Source: Burkholderia ubonensis
GTDB lineage: Bacteria > Pseudomonadota > Gammaproteobacteria > Burkholderiales > Burkholderiaceae
Length of the DNA: 64,000 bases
Direction of reading: 5' to 3'
Assembly: GCF_902833085.1 (NCBI RefSeq)
Contig: NZ_CADFEB010000005.1
Coordinates: 186,001 to 250,000 of the forward strand
Part shown: piece by piece, positions 23,741 through 32,355 of the stretch
How positions within the stretch are numbered: position 1 is the stretch's first letter
Layout: every line of letters starts with the position of its first letter
The notes under the pieces: model-generated
The model's database searches: none
Told to the model about the DNA's origin: nothing
The model's input: the letters and a program-made list of their open reading frames with translations, nothing else
Program-made: the position numbers and the translations under genes

Positions 23741-25465
23741 CTACCGAATCAACGTCGTAATCAGATCCGCCTTCGGACTACCCCAGCCGGTTACCAGGTC
23801 GTAGCCCTTCACCGCCGAGTAACTTCCCGACGTGCCGCTCGCAATATCGTGGAAACCTGCCGTATAGGCCGGCGTCAACGCGCCATTGACCTGGTTCTGC
23901 GCATAAATCAACGGATTGAAGTAACCGACGGGCGCTTTGTGCGACGCGGCGGCCTGCTGGTTGGCCAACGCAATGAAGCCGGCCCACATGGGTGCGGCAA
24001 AACTGGTTCCGCCAAACTCGTTCGCAGTACAGTCGGTCTGGTTGGCGCATACATAGAAGGTGAAGTCGGCGTTGGCGGAGACGTCCGGTCCATTGCGGTA
24101 GGTCGTGGAGCCATGGTTACTGGAATTGATCACGCCGCGGATCTTCTGCCACGATGGGATCGCGATCTGGTCGGGGGAGACGCCGCCGCCGCTGTCGCTC
24201 CAGGCCGTCTCGGCCTTCCATGCGCCCGCCGCGGAGCCGGTCGTCAGATCGGTCCCGCCGACGGAAATGACGTAGGCGCTGTCCGCGGGCCATGCCTCGT
24301 TGCTCGTCGACCAGGTCGAGCTGTCGCCGGACGCGGCAAAGAACGATTGTCCCTGGGCGGCCATTTTCTCGAAGTACGGGTCCAGCGTGGACGGATCGGC
24401 CGGCGTCCAGCCCCACGAGCAGCCGATCGTCATCGGCAGCGGGTTGCGGGTCGTCATCGCGCTGAGGATGGCCGTGTCGGTGGAACCCACATACATCGTC
24501 AGACTCGCGAGCCCGGGCGCCATGCCGAGGGCCTGGGTCATGTCGAGCGTCTGTTCGCCGTCATCGCACACGCTTGGGTCGCAGGACGTCGCGGTCCCGT
24601 CGGTCGAGAGCAGCGTGATCGGGACACGATTGGTCTGGCCGGCGTTGCGGAAATAGGTGTCGAGGTCGGCCAGCTCGGTTCCCGCGTATTCAAGCAGGGC
24701 CAGGTGTTGCCCCGCGCCCGTCAGGCCGGCGCCGCCATAGTAGGCCGCTCGCATGTCGCTTCCCAGGAACGAAGCGAACGGACCCGAACCGGTCGTCGCA
24801 CGGGTGACGATGGAATCCGGGCTGATGCCGTGCGCTTTCGCGTAGTCGCCCTTCTTGACGAACAGCGGATGCGGGATCGAATAGTTGTCGAGCCCCGAGA
24901 CGTGCCAAAGCGGAACGTCCATCGAGGTCGTCGGTTCACGATCCGGGCCGAAAAAAAGCCGGCCTTCCGTCGGATGCCGGTAGTAATGCAGCCTCAGGTT
25001 GAAGGCCGCTTCAATGACCGAAGCGGGTCCGCTCACCTGTACATCCATGCCGTCGCGGCTGCCGCCTGTCAACGTCAGGCCGTGCTTGACGAGATACTGC
25101 ACGGTCGAATCGTAATCCGCTTGTGTCGGACCAAATCGGGCGCTGAATTCGGCAGGCGTCAGGTAATGACGGAAGTTTGGACTGGCCGGATTGGTGACAT
25201 CCGCGACGAACGCGTCCAGGCCCTTCCGATCCCGCAACGGGAGAACCACGTCGAGCACCATTCGTTGGTCCGCAGGGAAGTCTCTAACCGGCGCAGCCAT
25301 TGCGATGCCGGTACCGGCCCGGACGTGGCGAGTCAGCAACTCCGCTGCGTGGCTTGCCGCCGCACCAAGCGTGAAGCACAAGGCGAGCGAAAGTGAACAG
25401 GCATGTGGAATGCGGCCGACTTTACTTTTGAAACACTGCCTTTCAGTAAATGTGACTTGAGTCAT
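23741..25465 (-). CDS. Secreted sedolisin (S53) serine-carboxyl protease
   Basis: From the ATG at 25465, preceded by AAGGAGC, the protein has 574 residues. A signal peptide (cleavage near ASHA) leads to a pro-kumamolisin activation domain (about 50-190) and the S53 catalytic domain. Counting from this start, Glu304 and Asp308 (in GEQTLDMTQ), oxyanion Asp381 (ASGDSS) and nucleophile Ser488 (GGTSFAAP) are present, and the C-terminus has the usual calcium site (DIASGTSG..GYDLVTGWGSP). It resembles kumamolisin and pseudomonalisin, active at acid pH. A seven-codon longer start exists but has a worse ribosome site. Likely secreted by the type II system together with the chitinase-like protein. Confidence 0.92.
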   Translation of the reverse strand: MTQVTFTERQCFKSKVGRIPHACSLSLALCFTLGAAASHAAELLTRHVRAGTGIAMAAPVRDFPADQRMVLDVVLPLRDRKGLDAFVADVTNPASPNFRHYLTPAEFSARFGPTQADYDSTVQYLVKHGLTLTGGSRDGMDVQVSGPASVIEAAFNLRLHYYRHPTEGRLFFGPDREPTTSMDVPLWHVSGLDNYSIPHPLFVKKGDYAKAHGISPDSIVTRATTGSGPFASFLGSDMRAAYYGGAGLTGAGQHLALLEYAGTELADLDTYFRNAGQTNRVPITLLSTDGTATSCDPSVCDDGEQTLDMTQALGMAPGLASLTMYVGSTDTAILSAMTTRNPLPMTIGCSWGWTPADPSTLDPYFEKMAAQGQSFFAASGDSSTWSTSNEAWPADSAYVISVGGTDLTTGSAAGAWKAETAWSDSGGGVSPDQIAIPSWQKIRGVINSSNHGSTTYRNGPDVSANADFTFYVCANQTDCTANEFGGTSFAAPMWAGFIALANQQAAASHKAPVGYFNPLIYAQNQVNGALTPAYTAGFHDIASGTSGSYSAVKGYDLVTGWGSPKADLITTLIR

Positions 25466-25908
25466 GGCTGCTCCTTGAATTGACAATGAGCTGCTTGAGT
25501 CGCGCCTTAATGGATTGCAGATTGGGAGTTGCGATTGGCATTTTTTGGTGCCAATATCGGAGGCAAATTTTTTATTGTTGATTCTTTCGAAACATCACCG
25601 GCCTGGCTGGCAATTTTTGCTTGAGACAAGCATAGAACCTCGCGAATAAACATCAAGCATTATTTAGAAGATTGTGCTCGACCGCACCACGGCCAGCCAA
25701 GGCGCAGCATGGAGTCGAATGAAAGGAAAGAAAGATTCGATGTTCAAGGCATCAAACAAGCGCCCCCGCCCCTCGGATTGTTATTTTTCTCGGCGATTGT
25801 TTTTAAATATAAAAACTGCCTGCGGGCAGCGAGAAATCGTTAACGAAATTACCGATTTTTTATTCATTAAAAATATTCCGGCCCGCAACCAACCTCCACA
25901 CCTCGCTA
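25466..25908. other. AT-rich intergenic region upstream of the sedolisin gene
   Basis: No gene is supported. The stretch is strikingly AT-rich for this genome, with T and A runs near 25565-25580, 25790-25815 and 25855-25875. This suits a xenogeneic promoter region and marks the right flank of the lower-GC block. Confidence 0.55.
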
Positions 25909-26376
25909 TCACCCACCCGGCGCATCATCGGCCTCATCCGCCTCGGCAGGATACCGATGCTGCCCGAACCGCAGAATCAGCACGCCCACGGCAAGCAGCA
26001 CGATGCCGAGCGTCGTCATCAGCATGTGTTCGGGGCTGTCCGTCACGCCGCGCAGGATCAGGTCACGCGCGAGCGACGTCATCGCGATATAGAGCGGGAA
26101 GCGCACCGGCAACCGCCCCAGACGCAGGTACCGCACGGTCATCGCGAGCACTTCCAGATACAGGAACATCAGCAGCAGGTCCGTCAACGAAACCGCGCCG
26201 GCCACGACGACCTTCCAGGCTTCCTGTCCCATCGCGAACGACGTCGCGAGACCGATCACCACGAGCCCGGCGAGTTCGGCCGCATGAAGAAAGCGGTCGA
26301 AGCGCCGGCGGATGCGGTCTGCCGCGGTGGCCAGCGGCCGAGAGGTATTCAATGTATTCAATGTGTTGAACAGCAT
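25909..26376 (-). CDS. psiE: PsiE family membrane protein
   Basis: A 155-residue protein with four predicted membrane segments (LVVIGLATSFAM, SLTDLLLMFLYLEVLAM, FPLYIAMTSLARDLI, TLGIVLLAVGVLIL). The block YLRLGRLPVRFPLYIAMTSLAR is characteristic of the phosphate-starvation-inducible PsiE family. Function is unknown. A long antisense open frame on the other strand is a shadow. Confidence 0.85.
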   Translation of the reverse strand: MLFNTLNTLNTSRPLATAADRIRRRFDRFLHAAELAGLVVIGLATSFAMGQEAWKVVVAGAVSLTDLLLMFLYLEVLAMTVRYLRLGRLPVRFPLYIAMTSLARDLILRGVTDSPEHMLMTTLGIVLLAVGVLILRFGQHRYPAEADEADDAPGG

Positions 26377-26833
26377 AAAAAGTGGATCGACATCCTCGTT
26401 CTCCCGATCGGCGACGAAACCATCATTGATTCGTTATCCCGATCAAACTGCGCACTGCGCCCGACTGCCTGCCTTGCTCGACCACCGCGACATAAACGCG
26501 CATTGCGGCCGACGGCTTCATCGTGACGCTCATTGCCGGATGAGCCGAAGCCCTAATCTACTTCACGCGGCGCGCCGGCATCAAGAGCACAGCTGCCGCC
26601 GGGCTGTGCTCCAATCCGGCGTCAATCAAGCATTCGAATAACAGATCGGCGATTCGTGTTCCAAAGTCGCATCGAAGCTGTTAGATTGCTTTCGCATCGA
26701 TATCCTGCGATGCGGCGGTCGCGCATGTCGCAATCGAGAACAGACGCCTGTCACACTTCTCCGATACGCTTTCGCAAAGCAGCATTTCAACAACCCGCGT
26801 ATCGTATCGGCATCAATAACACCGACACACCCG
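26377..26833. other. Divergent intergenic region psiE / DyP
   Basis: No gene is supported in these 457 bp. GAGCACAGC and GCTGTGCTC (26585-26593, 26603-26611) form a perfect 9-bp stem. CGCATCG and CGATGCG (26693-26699, 26708-26714) form a 7-bp inverted repeat about 120 bp before the DyP start, a possible operator. Confidence 0.5.
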
Positions 26834-27883
26834 ATGCAGACAAACCTTCCCTCCCCTCAGAACGTCCATAGCCCGCCGACCCGCAACGCGATCTTCCTCG
26901 TCGCGACCCTCCATCCCGGCGCAGACCACGCGGACACGATCCGTGCGTGGTGCGGCGACATCGCCGCCCTCGTCCGCTCGGTCGGCAAGCGCGTGCCGTC
27001 CGGCAACCTGTCGTGCGTGTGCGGCTTCGGCGCCGATGCCTGGGATGCGCTGTTCGGCGCGCCGCGGCCCGCGTCACTGCATCGGTTTCGCGAATTCGGC
27101 GCGGGGCAGCGCGTTGCCGTGTCGACGCCCGGCGACATCCTGCTGCACATCCGGGCAGACGCGATGGATCTGTGCTTCGAACTCGCGACCCAACTGGTCG
27201 GGCGCCTCGGCGACGCGGTGCAGTTCGTCGACGAAGTGCACGGCTTTCGCAATTTCGACCAGCGCGCGATGATCGGCTTCGTCGACGGCACGGAAAACCC
27301 GGACGGGCGCGAAGCGGTCGACTTCACGGTGATCGGCGAAGAAGACCCGGAATTCGCGGGCGGCAGCTACGTAATCGTGCAGAAGTACCTGCACGACATG
27401 GCCGGATGGAATGCGCTTCCGGTCGAAACGCAGGAGCGCATCATCGGCCGCACCAAGCTGTCGGACATCGAGCTCGACGCCGCGGTCAAGCCGTCGTCGT
27501 CGCACAGTTCGCTGACGACGCTGGTCGAGAACGGCGAGGAGGTGAAGATCCTGCGCGACAACATGCCGTTCGGCCGTCCCGGCGCGGGCGAGTTCGGCAC
27601 CTACTTCATCGGCTATGCACGCTCGCCCGCCCCGATCGAACAGATGCTCGAGAACATGTTCGTCGGCCGGCCGCCCGGCAATTACGACCGGCTGCTCGAT
27701 TACAGCCGCGCGGTGACGGGCTCACTCTTCTTCGTGCCGTCGGCAGACCTGCTCGACGCGCTCGCCACGCGCGCCGCACCAGCCGCCGATGCCGGCCAGC
27801 CGGCCGCCCCCCCATCGACCGAGCCGGCCTCCGGCGGCTCGCTGAAAATCGGATCGCTCAAAGGAGCCCACCCGCATGAATAA
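26834..27883 (+). CDS. Dyp-type haem peroxidase with encapsulin-targeting peptide
   Basis: A 349-residue DyP peroxidase of the YfeX-like class. The GxxDG motif is GFVDGTENP with catalytic Asp151; the proximal haem ligand is His224 (KPSSSHSS) and the distal Arg is Arg241 (ILRDNMPFG). After the enzyme fold, an Ala/Pro-rich linker leads to SLKIGSLKG (336-344), the encapsulin cargo-loading peptide. The ATG is weakly supported by any ribosome site. Its last codons overlap the start of the encapsulin gene by 8 bp, so cargo and shell are co-translated. Peroxide-dependent oxidation inside a protein shell is the known role of such pairs; the physiological substrate is unknown. Confidence 0.95.
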   Translation: MQTNLPSPQNVHSPPTRNAIFLVATLHPGADHADTIRAWCGDIAALVRSVGKRVPSGNLSCVCGFGADAWDALFGAPRPASLHRFREFGAGQRVAVSTPGDILLHIRADAMDLCFELATQLVGRLGDAVQFVDEVHGFRNFDQRAMIGFVDGTENPDGREAVDFTVIGEEDPEFAGGSYVIVQKYLHDMAGWNALPVETQERIIGRTKLSDIELDAAVKPSSSHSSLTTLVENGEEVKILRDNMPFGRPGAGEFGTYFIGYARSPAPIEQMLENMFVGRPPGNYDRLLDYSRAVTGSLFFVPSADLLDALATRAAPAADAGQPAAPPSTEPASGGSLKIGSLKGAHPHE

Positions 27884-28688
27884 CCTGCACCGCGAACTCG
27901 CCCCCATCTCCGCAGCCGCCTGGGCGCAAATCGAAGAGGAAGTGGCCCGCACCTTCAAGCGCTCGGTCGCCGGCCGGCGCGTCGTCGACGTCGAGGAGCC
28001 GGGCGGCGTCGAGCTGTCGGGCGTCGGCACGGGCCACCTGAGCGACATCGCCGCACCGCGCGAGCACGTCGGCGCGAAGCTGCGCGAGGTCAAGGCGCTG
28101 GTCGAGTTCACCGTGCCGTTCGAACTGCGGCGCGATGCGATCGACGCCGTCGAGCGCGGCGCGCGCGACGCCGACTGGCAGCCGGCGAAGGACGCCGCGC
28201 AGCGCCTCGCGTTCGTCGAGGACAGCGCGATCTTCGACGGCTATCCGGCCGCGGGCATCGTCGGCATCCGCGAAGCGACGTCGAACCGCAAGATCGCGCT
28301 GCCGAGCGACGTCGGCGCATACCCGGGCGCGATCGGCGACGCACTCGAGGCGCTGCGGCTCGCGGGCGTCGACGGCCCCTATTCCGTGCTGCTCGGCGCG
28401 GACGCGTACACGGCGCTCGCCGAGGCGCGCGAGCACGGCTATCCGGTCCTCGATCACATCAAGCGGATCGTCAGCGGCGAGATCATCTGGGCGCCCGCGC
28501 TCAGCGGCGGCTGCGTGCTGTCGACGCGCGGCGGCGACTTTGCGCTGCATCTCGGTGAAGACGTGTCGATCGGCTACCGCAGCCACAACGACGAAGTCGT
28601 GCATCTGTACTTGCGCGAAACGTTCACGTTCCTGATGCTGACGAGCGAAGCATCGGTGGCGGTGGAGCCGCAGCAGGCGGCCGTGTAA
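27876..28688 (+). CDS. Encapsulin shell protein (family 1)
   Basis: A 270-residue HK97-fold shell protein. It starts MNNLHRELAPISAAAWAQIEEEVARTFKRSVAGRRVVDV, with the usual N-terminal arm and the GPxG-less variant of family 1; the E-loop and A-domain follow, ending in DVSIGYRSHNDEVVHLYLRETFTF. Length suits a T=1, 60-subunit shell of about 24 nm. The DyP gene in front provides the cargo. It is followed by a stem-loop at 28704-28734. Confidence 0.95.
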   Translation: MNNLHRELAPISAAAWAQIEEEVARTFKRSVAGRRVVDVEEPGGVELSGVGTGHLSDIAAPREHVGAKLREVKALVEFTVPFELRRDAIDAVERGARDADWQPAKDAAQRLAFVEDSAIFDGYPAAGIVGIREATSNRKIALPSDVGAYPGAIGDALEALRLAGVDGPYSVLLGADAYTALAEAREHGYPVLDHIKRIVSGEIIWAPALSGGCVLSTRGGDFALHLGEDVSIGYRSHNDEVVHLYLRETFTFLMLTSEASVAVEPQQAAV

Positions 28689-28703
28689 CCGGATTAACGG
28701 ATC

Positions 28704-28734
28704 GCGTCAGCGGCTCGCCATGAACCGCTGACGC
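28704..28734 (+). terminator. Stem-loop after the encapsulin gene
   Basis: GCGTCAGCGG and CCGCTGACGC form a perfect 10-bp stem with an 11-base loop, 16 bp after the stop codon. There is no T tract, so termination strength is uncertain. Confidence 0.5.
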
Positions 28735-29380
28735 CGACGCACCCCTTCAAGTCCCGCGGTGTCAGGCGTTCAGCCACGGCATCGCGGGCGCATCCCGGGC
28801 CGTTCGTTTGCCCGAGTATTCCCCTCCTCACGCGGATGCCGGATCGCCTCCGGATTCTCGCCCCGTCTCACCCGAACGCATTCGCACGACGAAACGACGC
28901 AAGACGTTTCGCGCCTGTGACGAACGCGTATTCGTCTGTACTCCAATTCAGCACGCCTCCCCTTCGCGCAAGGGTGCAATTCACGCGCCACGACGCCGCC
29001 AACTGTGTCTTGGATGGCATCCGTCGATCCGTTATTTTTTGACGCATTCAACGTGATGCGGCGAGCTCCTCGAAGCACTGCGCCGCACCGCATCGGACAT
29101 TGCCCATCGACCTCTTTCACGGACAGGAGCCACCCCACGATGCCCGCCGTTTGCGATATCTGCGATGCCCGGCCTGCCGTCTCGCGCGCGACCGTGAACG
29201 ATGCGGCGAACGACTCGAAGGAGACTCGCTGACCCGCCCGTGCTCATTTCGAACGGCGCGCGCCCCCGCACGCGCCGCTGGCGCCGCCCCGCCCTCGCGC
29301 GGCGGCGCCGAACCCGGCCGCCACGCGGCCTAACCCGAGCCGCGATCCGGCCTGCCCGGAACGGCTCACGGAGCATTCAC
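28735..29380. other. Intergenic between encapsulin and YdeP genes
   Basis: Apart from the zinc-ribbon-like mini-ORF at 29140-29232, nothing convincing is coded. Several short open frames have no ribosome site and no protein-like composition. Confidence 0.5.
29140..29232 (+). pseudogene. Mini-ORF resembling a truncated zinc-ribbon start
   Basis: The ATG at 29140 has AGGAG nine bases upstream and codes for MPAVCDICDARPAVSRATV and a few more residues before a stop at 30 codons. The CxxC with RPAV..R.TV resembles the first half of small zinc-ribbon domains seen at the N-terminus of some Clp-ATPase-related proteins. The expected second CxxC/HxxC half is absent. It may be a decayed gene or a leader peptide of the YdeP gene. 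Confidence 0.3.
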
Positions 29381-31660
29381 ATGACAAATCGACGCGAAGT
29401 GCCAGGTATCAGGAAGTACGACGGGCCCGCCGGCGGTTGGGGCGCGCTTCGCGCCACGGCCGACGCCGTACGGACGCAGATGGACGCCATCGAGGCGCCG
29501 ATCATCCTGATGCGGACCAACCAGCCCGACGGCTTCGATTGCCCCGGCTGCGCGTGGCCCGACAAGGAGCACAAGTCCACGTTCCAGTTCTGCGAGAACG
29601 GCGCGAAGGCCGTCACGTGGGAAGCAACGAGCAAGCGCGTGACGCCCGAGTTCTTCGCGGCGAACACCGTGTCGTCGCTGTTGCGCATGTCGGACTACGA
29701 GCTGGAGAACATGGGCCGGCTCACCCATCCGCTCGTCTACGATCGCGCGACCGATACGTTCCGCGCGGTCGAATGGGACGCCGCGTTCGCGCGCATCGGC
29801 GAGGTGCTGCGCGGCCTGCCGCCCGAGCAGGTCGAGTTCTATACGTCCGGCCGCGCATCGAACGAGGCCGCGTATCTGTACCAGCTGTTCGCGCGCGAGC
29901 TCGGCACCAACAACTTCCCCGACTGCTCGAACATGTGCCACGAGCCGACCAGCGTCGGCTTGCCGCAATCGATCGGGATCGGCAAGGGCACGGTGTCGCT
30001 GGAGGACTTCGACAAGTGCGAGCTGATCATCTCGATCGGCCACAATCCCGGCACCAACCACCCGCGGATGATGGGCACGCTGCACGAGTGCTCGCGGCGC
30101 AACGTGCCGATCATCGTGTTCAATCCGCTGCGCGAGCGCGCGCTCGAACGCTTCGCGGACCCGCAGGACATGATCGAGATGGCGTCGTTCGGTTCGACCC
30201 GGATCGCGTCGACGTACTTCCAGGTCGATGCGGGCGGCGACGCGGCCGCGCTCAAGGGGATCATGAAGGCGCTGCTCGCGCTGGAGGCCGAACAGGGCAA
30301 CGTGCTGGACCGCGCGTTCATCGCCGAGCATACCGAAGGGTTCGACGCGTTCGCAGCGGACCTGGAAGCGACGCCGTGGGACGACATCGAGCGGGCCAGC
30401 GGCCTCAGCCAGGCGCAGCTCGAACAGGTTGCGATCGCGTATGCGAAATCGAACGCGACGATCGTCACGTACGGGATGGGCGTCACCCAGCACAACAAGG
30501 GCACGGCCAACGTGCGCCTGATCGCCGACCTGCTGCTGCTGCGCGGCAACTTCGGCAAGCCCGGCGCGGGCATCTGCCCGCTGCGCGGCCACTCGAACGT
30601 GCAGGGCAACCGCACCGTCGGCATCACCGAAAAGCCGTCCGAGGAGTTCCTGAAGAAGCTCGAGGAGGTGTTCGGCTTCACCCCGCCGCAACACCACGGG
30701 CACGACGCGGTCCAGGCGATGCAGTCGATGATCGACGGCACGTCGAAGGCGCTGCTGTGTCTCGGCGGCAATTTCGCGGTGGCGCTGCCCGATCCGGAGC
30801 AGTCGTTCCCCGCGATGGGCAAGCTCGACCTGAGCGTGCACGTCGGCACCAAGCTCAACCGCTCGCACCTGCTGGTCGCGAAGGAGACCTACGTGTTCCC
30901 GTGCCTCGGCCGTACCGAACTGGACGTCCAGGCGAGCGGCCCGCAATCGGTGACGGTCGAGGATTCGATGTCGATGGTGCATGCGTCGGCCGGCAAGTTG
31001 AAGCCTGCGTCCGAGCAGCTGCGCTCGGAACCTGCGATCGTCGCGGGGATCGCGCACGCGACGCTGCCCGACAGCAAGGTCCAGTGGCTCGACGCGATCG
31101 CCGACTACGACCGCATCCGCGACATGATCGACCGGACGATTCCGGGCTTCGAGGCGTTCAACGAGCGTATCCGCACGCCGGGCGGCTTCCGCATGCCGCT
31201 GCCGCCGACCGAGCGCGTGTGGCCGACGCCGACCGGCAAGGCGATGTTCTCCGTGTACAAGGGCGTGAAGGAAGACGCGGACGTGCTCGGAGCGGAGCAG
31301 GTGCTGCGGCTGATCACGCTGCGCAGCCACGACCAGTACAACACGACGATCTACGGGCTCGACGACCGCTATCGCGGCGTGTTCGGGCGTCGCGACGTGC
31401 TGTTCATGAACCCGGCGGACTTCGCGAAGTACGGGCTCGAGCACGGCGACCTGGTCGACATCGAGACGGTCACGCCGTCGGGCCGGACGCGGCGCCTCGA
31501 GAAGATCACCGCGATCGAGTACGACATCGCGCCGGGGTCGGTCGGCGCGTACTATCCGGAGGCGAACGTGCTGGTGCCGCTCGACTATATCGACAAGGAA
31601 AGCGGCACGCCGTCGTACAAGTCGGTGCCGGTGCGGGTTGTGCGGTCGGCTACGGTGTGA
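29381..31660 (+). CDS. FdhF/YdeP family molybdenum oxidoreductase
   Basis: A 759-residue cytoplasmic DMSO-reductase superfamily protein; GGAG precedes the ATG at 29381. The N-terminal region has FDCPGCAWPD (only one Cys pair), the YdeP replacement for the four-Cys Fe-S site of true formate dehydrogenases; SNMCHEPTSVGLPQSIG, YGMGVTQHNKGTANVR and CPLRGHSNVQGNRTVG are Moco-binding blocks. E. coli YdeP is linked to acid resistance, but its reaction is unknown. The nearby FdhD sulfurtransferase and Moa/Moe genes fit a Moco enzyme needing a sulfurated metal. Two strong stem-loops follow the stop. Confidence 0.9.
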   Translation: MTNRREVPGIRKYDGPAGGWGALRATADAVRTQMDAIEAPIILMRTNQPDGFDCPGCAWPDKEHKSTFQFCENGAKAVTWEATSKRVTPEFFAANTVSSLLRMSDYELENMGRLTHPLVYDRATDTFRAVEWDAAFARIGEVLRGLPPEQVEFYTSGRASNEAAYLYQLFARELGTNNFPDCSNMCHEPTSVGLPQSIGIGKGTVSLEDFDKCELIISIGHNPGTNHPRMMGTLHECSRRNVPIIVFNPLRERALERFADPQDMIEMASFGSTRIASTYFQVDAGGDAAALKGIMKALLALEAEQGNVLDRAFIAEHTEGFDAFAADLEATPWDDIERASGLSQAQLEQVAIAYAKSNATIVTYGMGVTQHNKGTANVRLIADLLLLRGNFGKPGAGICPLRGHSNVQGNRTVGITEKPSEEFLKKLEEVFGFTPPQHHGHDAVQAMQSMIDGTSKALLCLGGNFAVALPDPEQSFPAMGKLDLSVHVGTKLNRSHLLVAKETYVFPCLGRTELDVQASGPQSVTVEDSMSMVHASAGKLKPASEQLRSEPAIVAGIAHATLPDSKVQWLDAIADYDRIRDMIDRTIPGFEAFNERIRTPGGFRMPLPPTERVWPTPTGKAMFSVYKGVKEDADVLGAEQVLRLITLRSHDQYNTTIYGLDDRYRGVFGRRDVLFMNPADFAKYGLEHGDLVDIETVTPSGRTRRLEKITAIEYDIAPGSVGAYYPEANVLVPLDYIDKESGTPSYKSVPVRVVRSATV

Positions 31661-31665
31661 TGATG

Positions 31666-31699
31666 GGCGGCACGGGCACGAATCGGTGCCCGTGCCGCC
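31666..31699 (+). terminator. First stem-loop after YdeP
   Basis: Perfect 14-bp stem GGCGGCACGGGCAC/GTGCCCGTGCCGCC with a 6-base loop, beginning 6 bases past the stop. No T tract follows directly. Confidence 0.65.
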
Positions 31700-31705
31700 A
31701 ACGTG

Positions 31706-31736
31706 AAAATGGCGCGTCGGGATGACGCGCCATTTT
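31706..31736. terminator. Bidirectional intrinsic terminator
   Basis: AAAATGGCGCGTC and GACGCGCCATTTT form a 13-bp stem with loop GGGAT. T tracts exist on both strands, so it can serve both YdeP (+) and the convergent cytochrome c gene (-). Confidence 0.85.
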
Positions 31737-31801
31737 TGGGGTTCGCGGATTTCTGTGAATGTCGCTGTCCGACCCATCGCCGTCAGACGGTCAACACGGA
31801 A

Positions 31802-32185
31802 TCATCGGCTTTTGGAAATCACGTCACTCATGTATTCATTCAGATCGCGAAAATCCTGAACGGTCCAGGAGTGCGGCGCCAGCTTTACGCCGTTCTCCCT
31901 CAAAGTTCTCGGAATCAGGTCCCCGTTCGGACGAAGTATTACCGATGAAACAATGACGCCTGGATAATCATGGAGTCGCTTTTTGAACGCAGCAGTTGTG
32001 AGGTCAGGCGTGGCAGGGTTGCTTTTCTTGGCCAATGGCCCGGTGCCCTTGATATCTGCGCCATGGCACATCGCGCATCTCTGGATATAGAGATTTTTCC
32101 CGTTGATGTTTTGCGAGAAGGATAGTGAAGGTTGAGTCAACACCAACGCTCCTAGCGAAGCGATGAACAATTCTCTTGCTGTCAT
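31802..32185 (-). CDS. Small exported c-type cytochrome
   Basis: A 127-residue protein with signal peptide (MTARELFIASLGALVLTQPSLSFS), one haem site CAMCH near residue 39 and a distal Met expected in the ILRPNGDLIPRTL region. It begins at the ATG 32183-32185; the longer open frame upstream is not similar to cytochromes. The gene is less GC-rich than its neighbours. It sits 170 bp after a bestrophin gene on the same strand. Electron carrier role is inferred; the partner is unknown. Confidence 0.85.
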   Translation of the reverse strand: MTARELFIASLGALVLTQPSLSFSQNINGKNLYIQRCAMCHGADIKGTGPLAKKSNPATPDLTTAAFKKRLHDYPGVIVSSVILRPNGDLIPRTLRENGVKLAPHSWTVQDFRDLNEYMSDVISKSR

Positions 32186-32355
32186 TTGGCCTTGTCGTAT
32201 CACGCAGATTGCCGGGCCGGGGAGTATAAACTCGTATTCGCGGAATGACCGCAGCCGATCGCCGACAGTCTGCCCCGCGCTCCCCGAAAATCCGCGAAGG
32301 ACCATTTTTTTGCCTTTTTCGCGCCGCGCGCTGCGCCGCGGCCAATCTGGCCAAT

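Noticed and set aside
28808..29056. An 82-codon open frame after the encapsulin gene
   Set aside because: No ribosome site, no family, and odd composition; it overlaps other frames of similar length.
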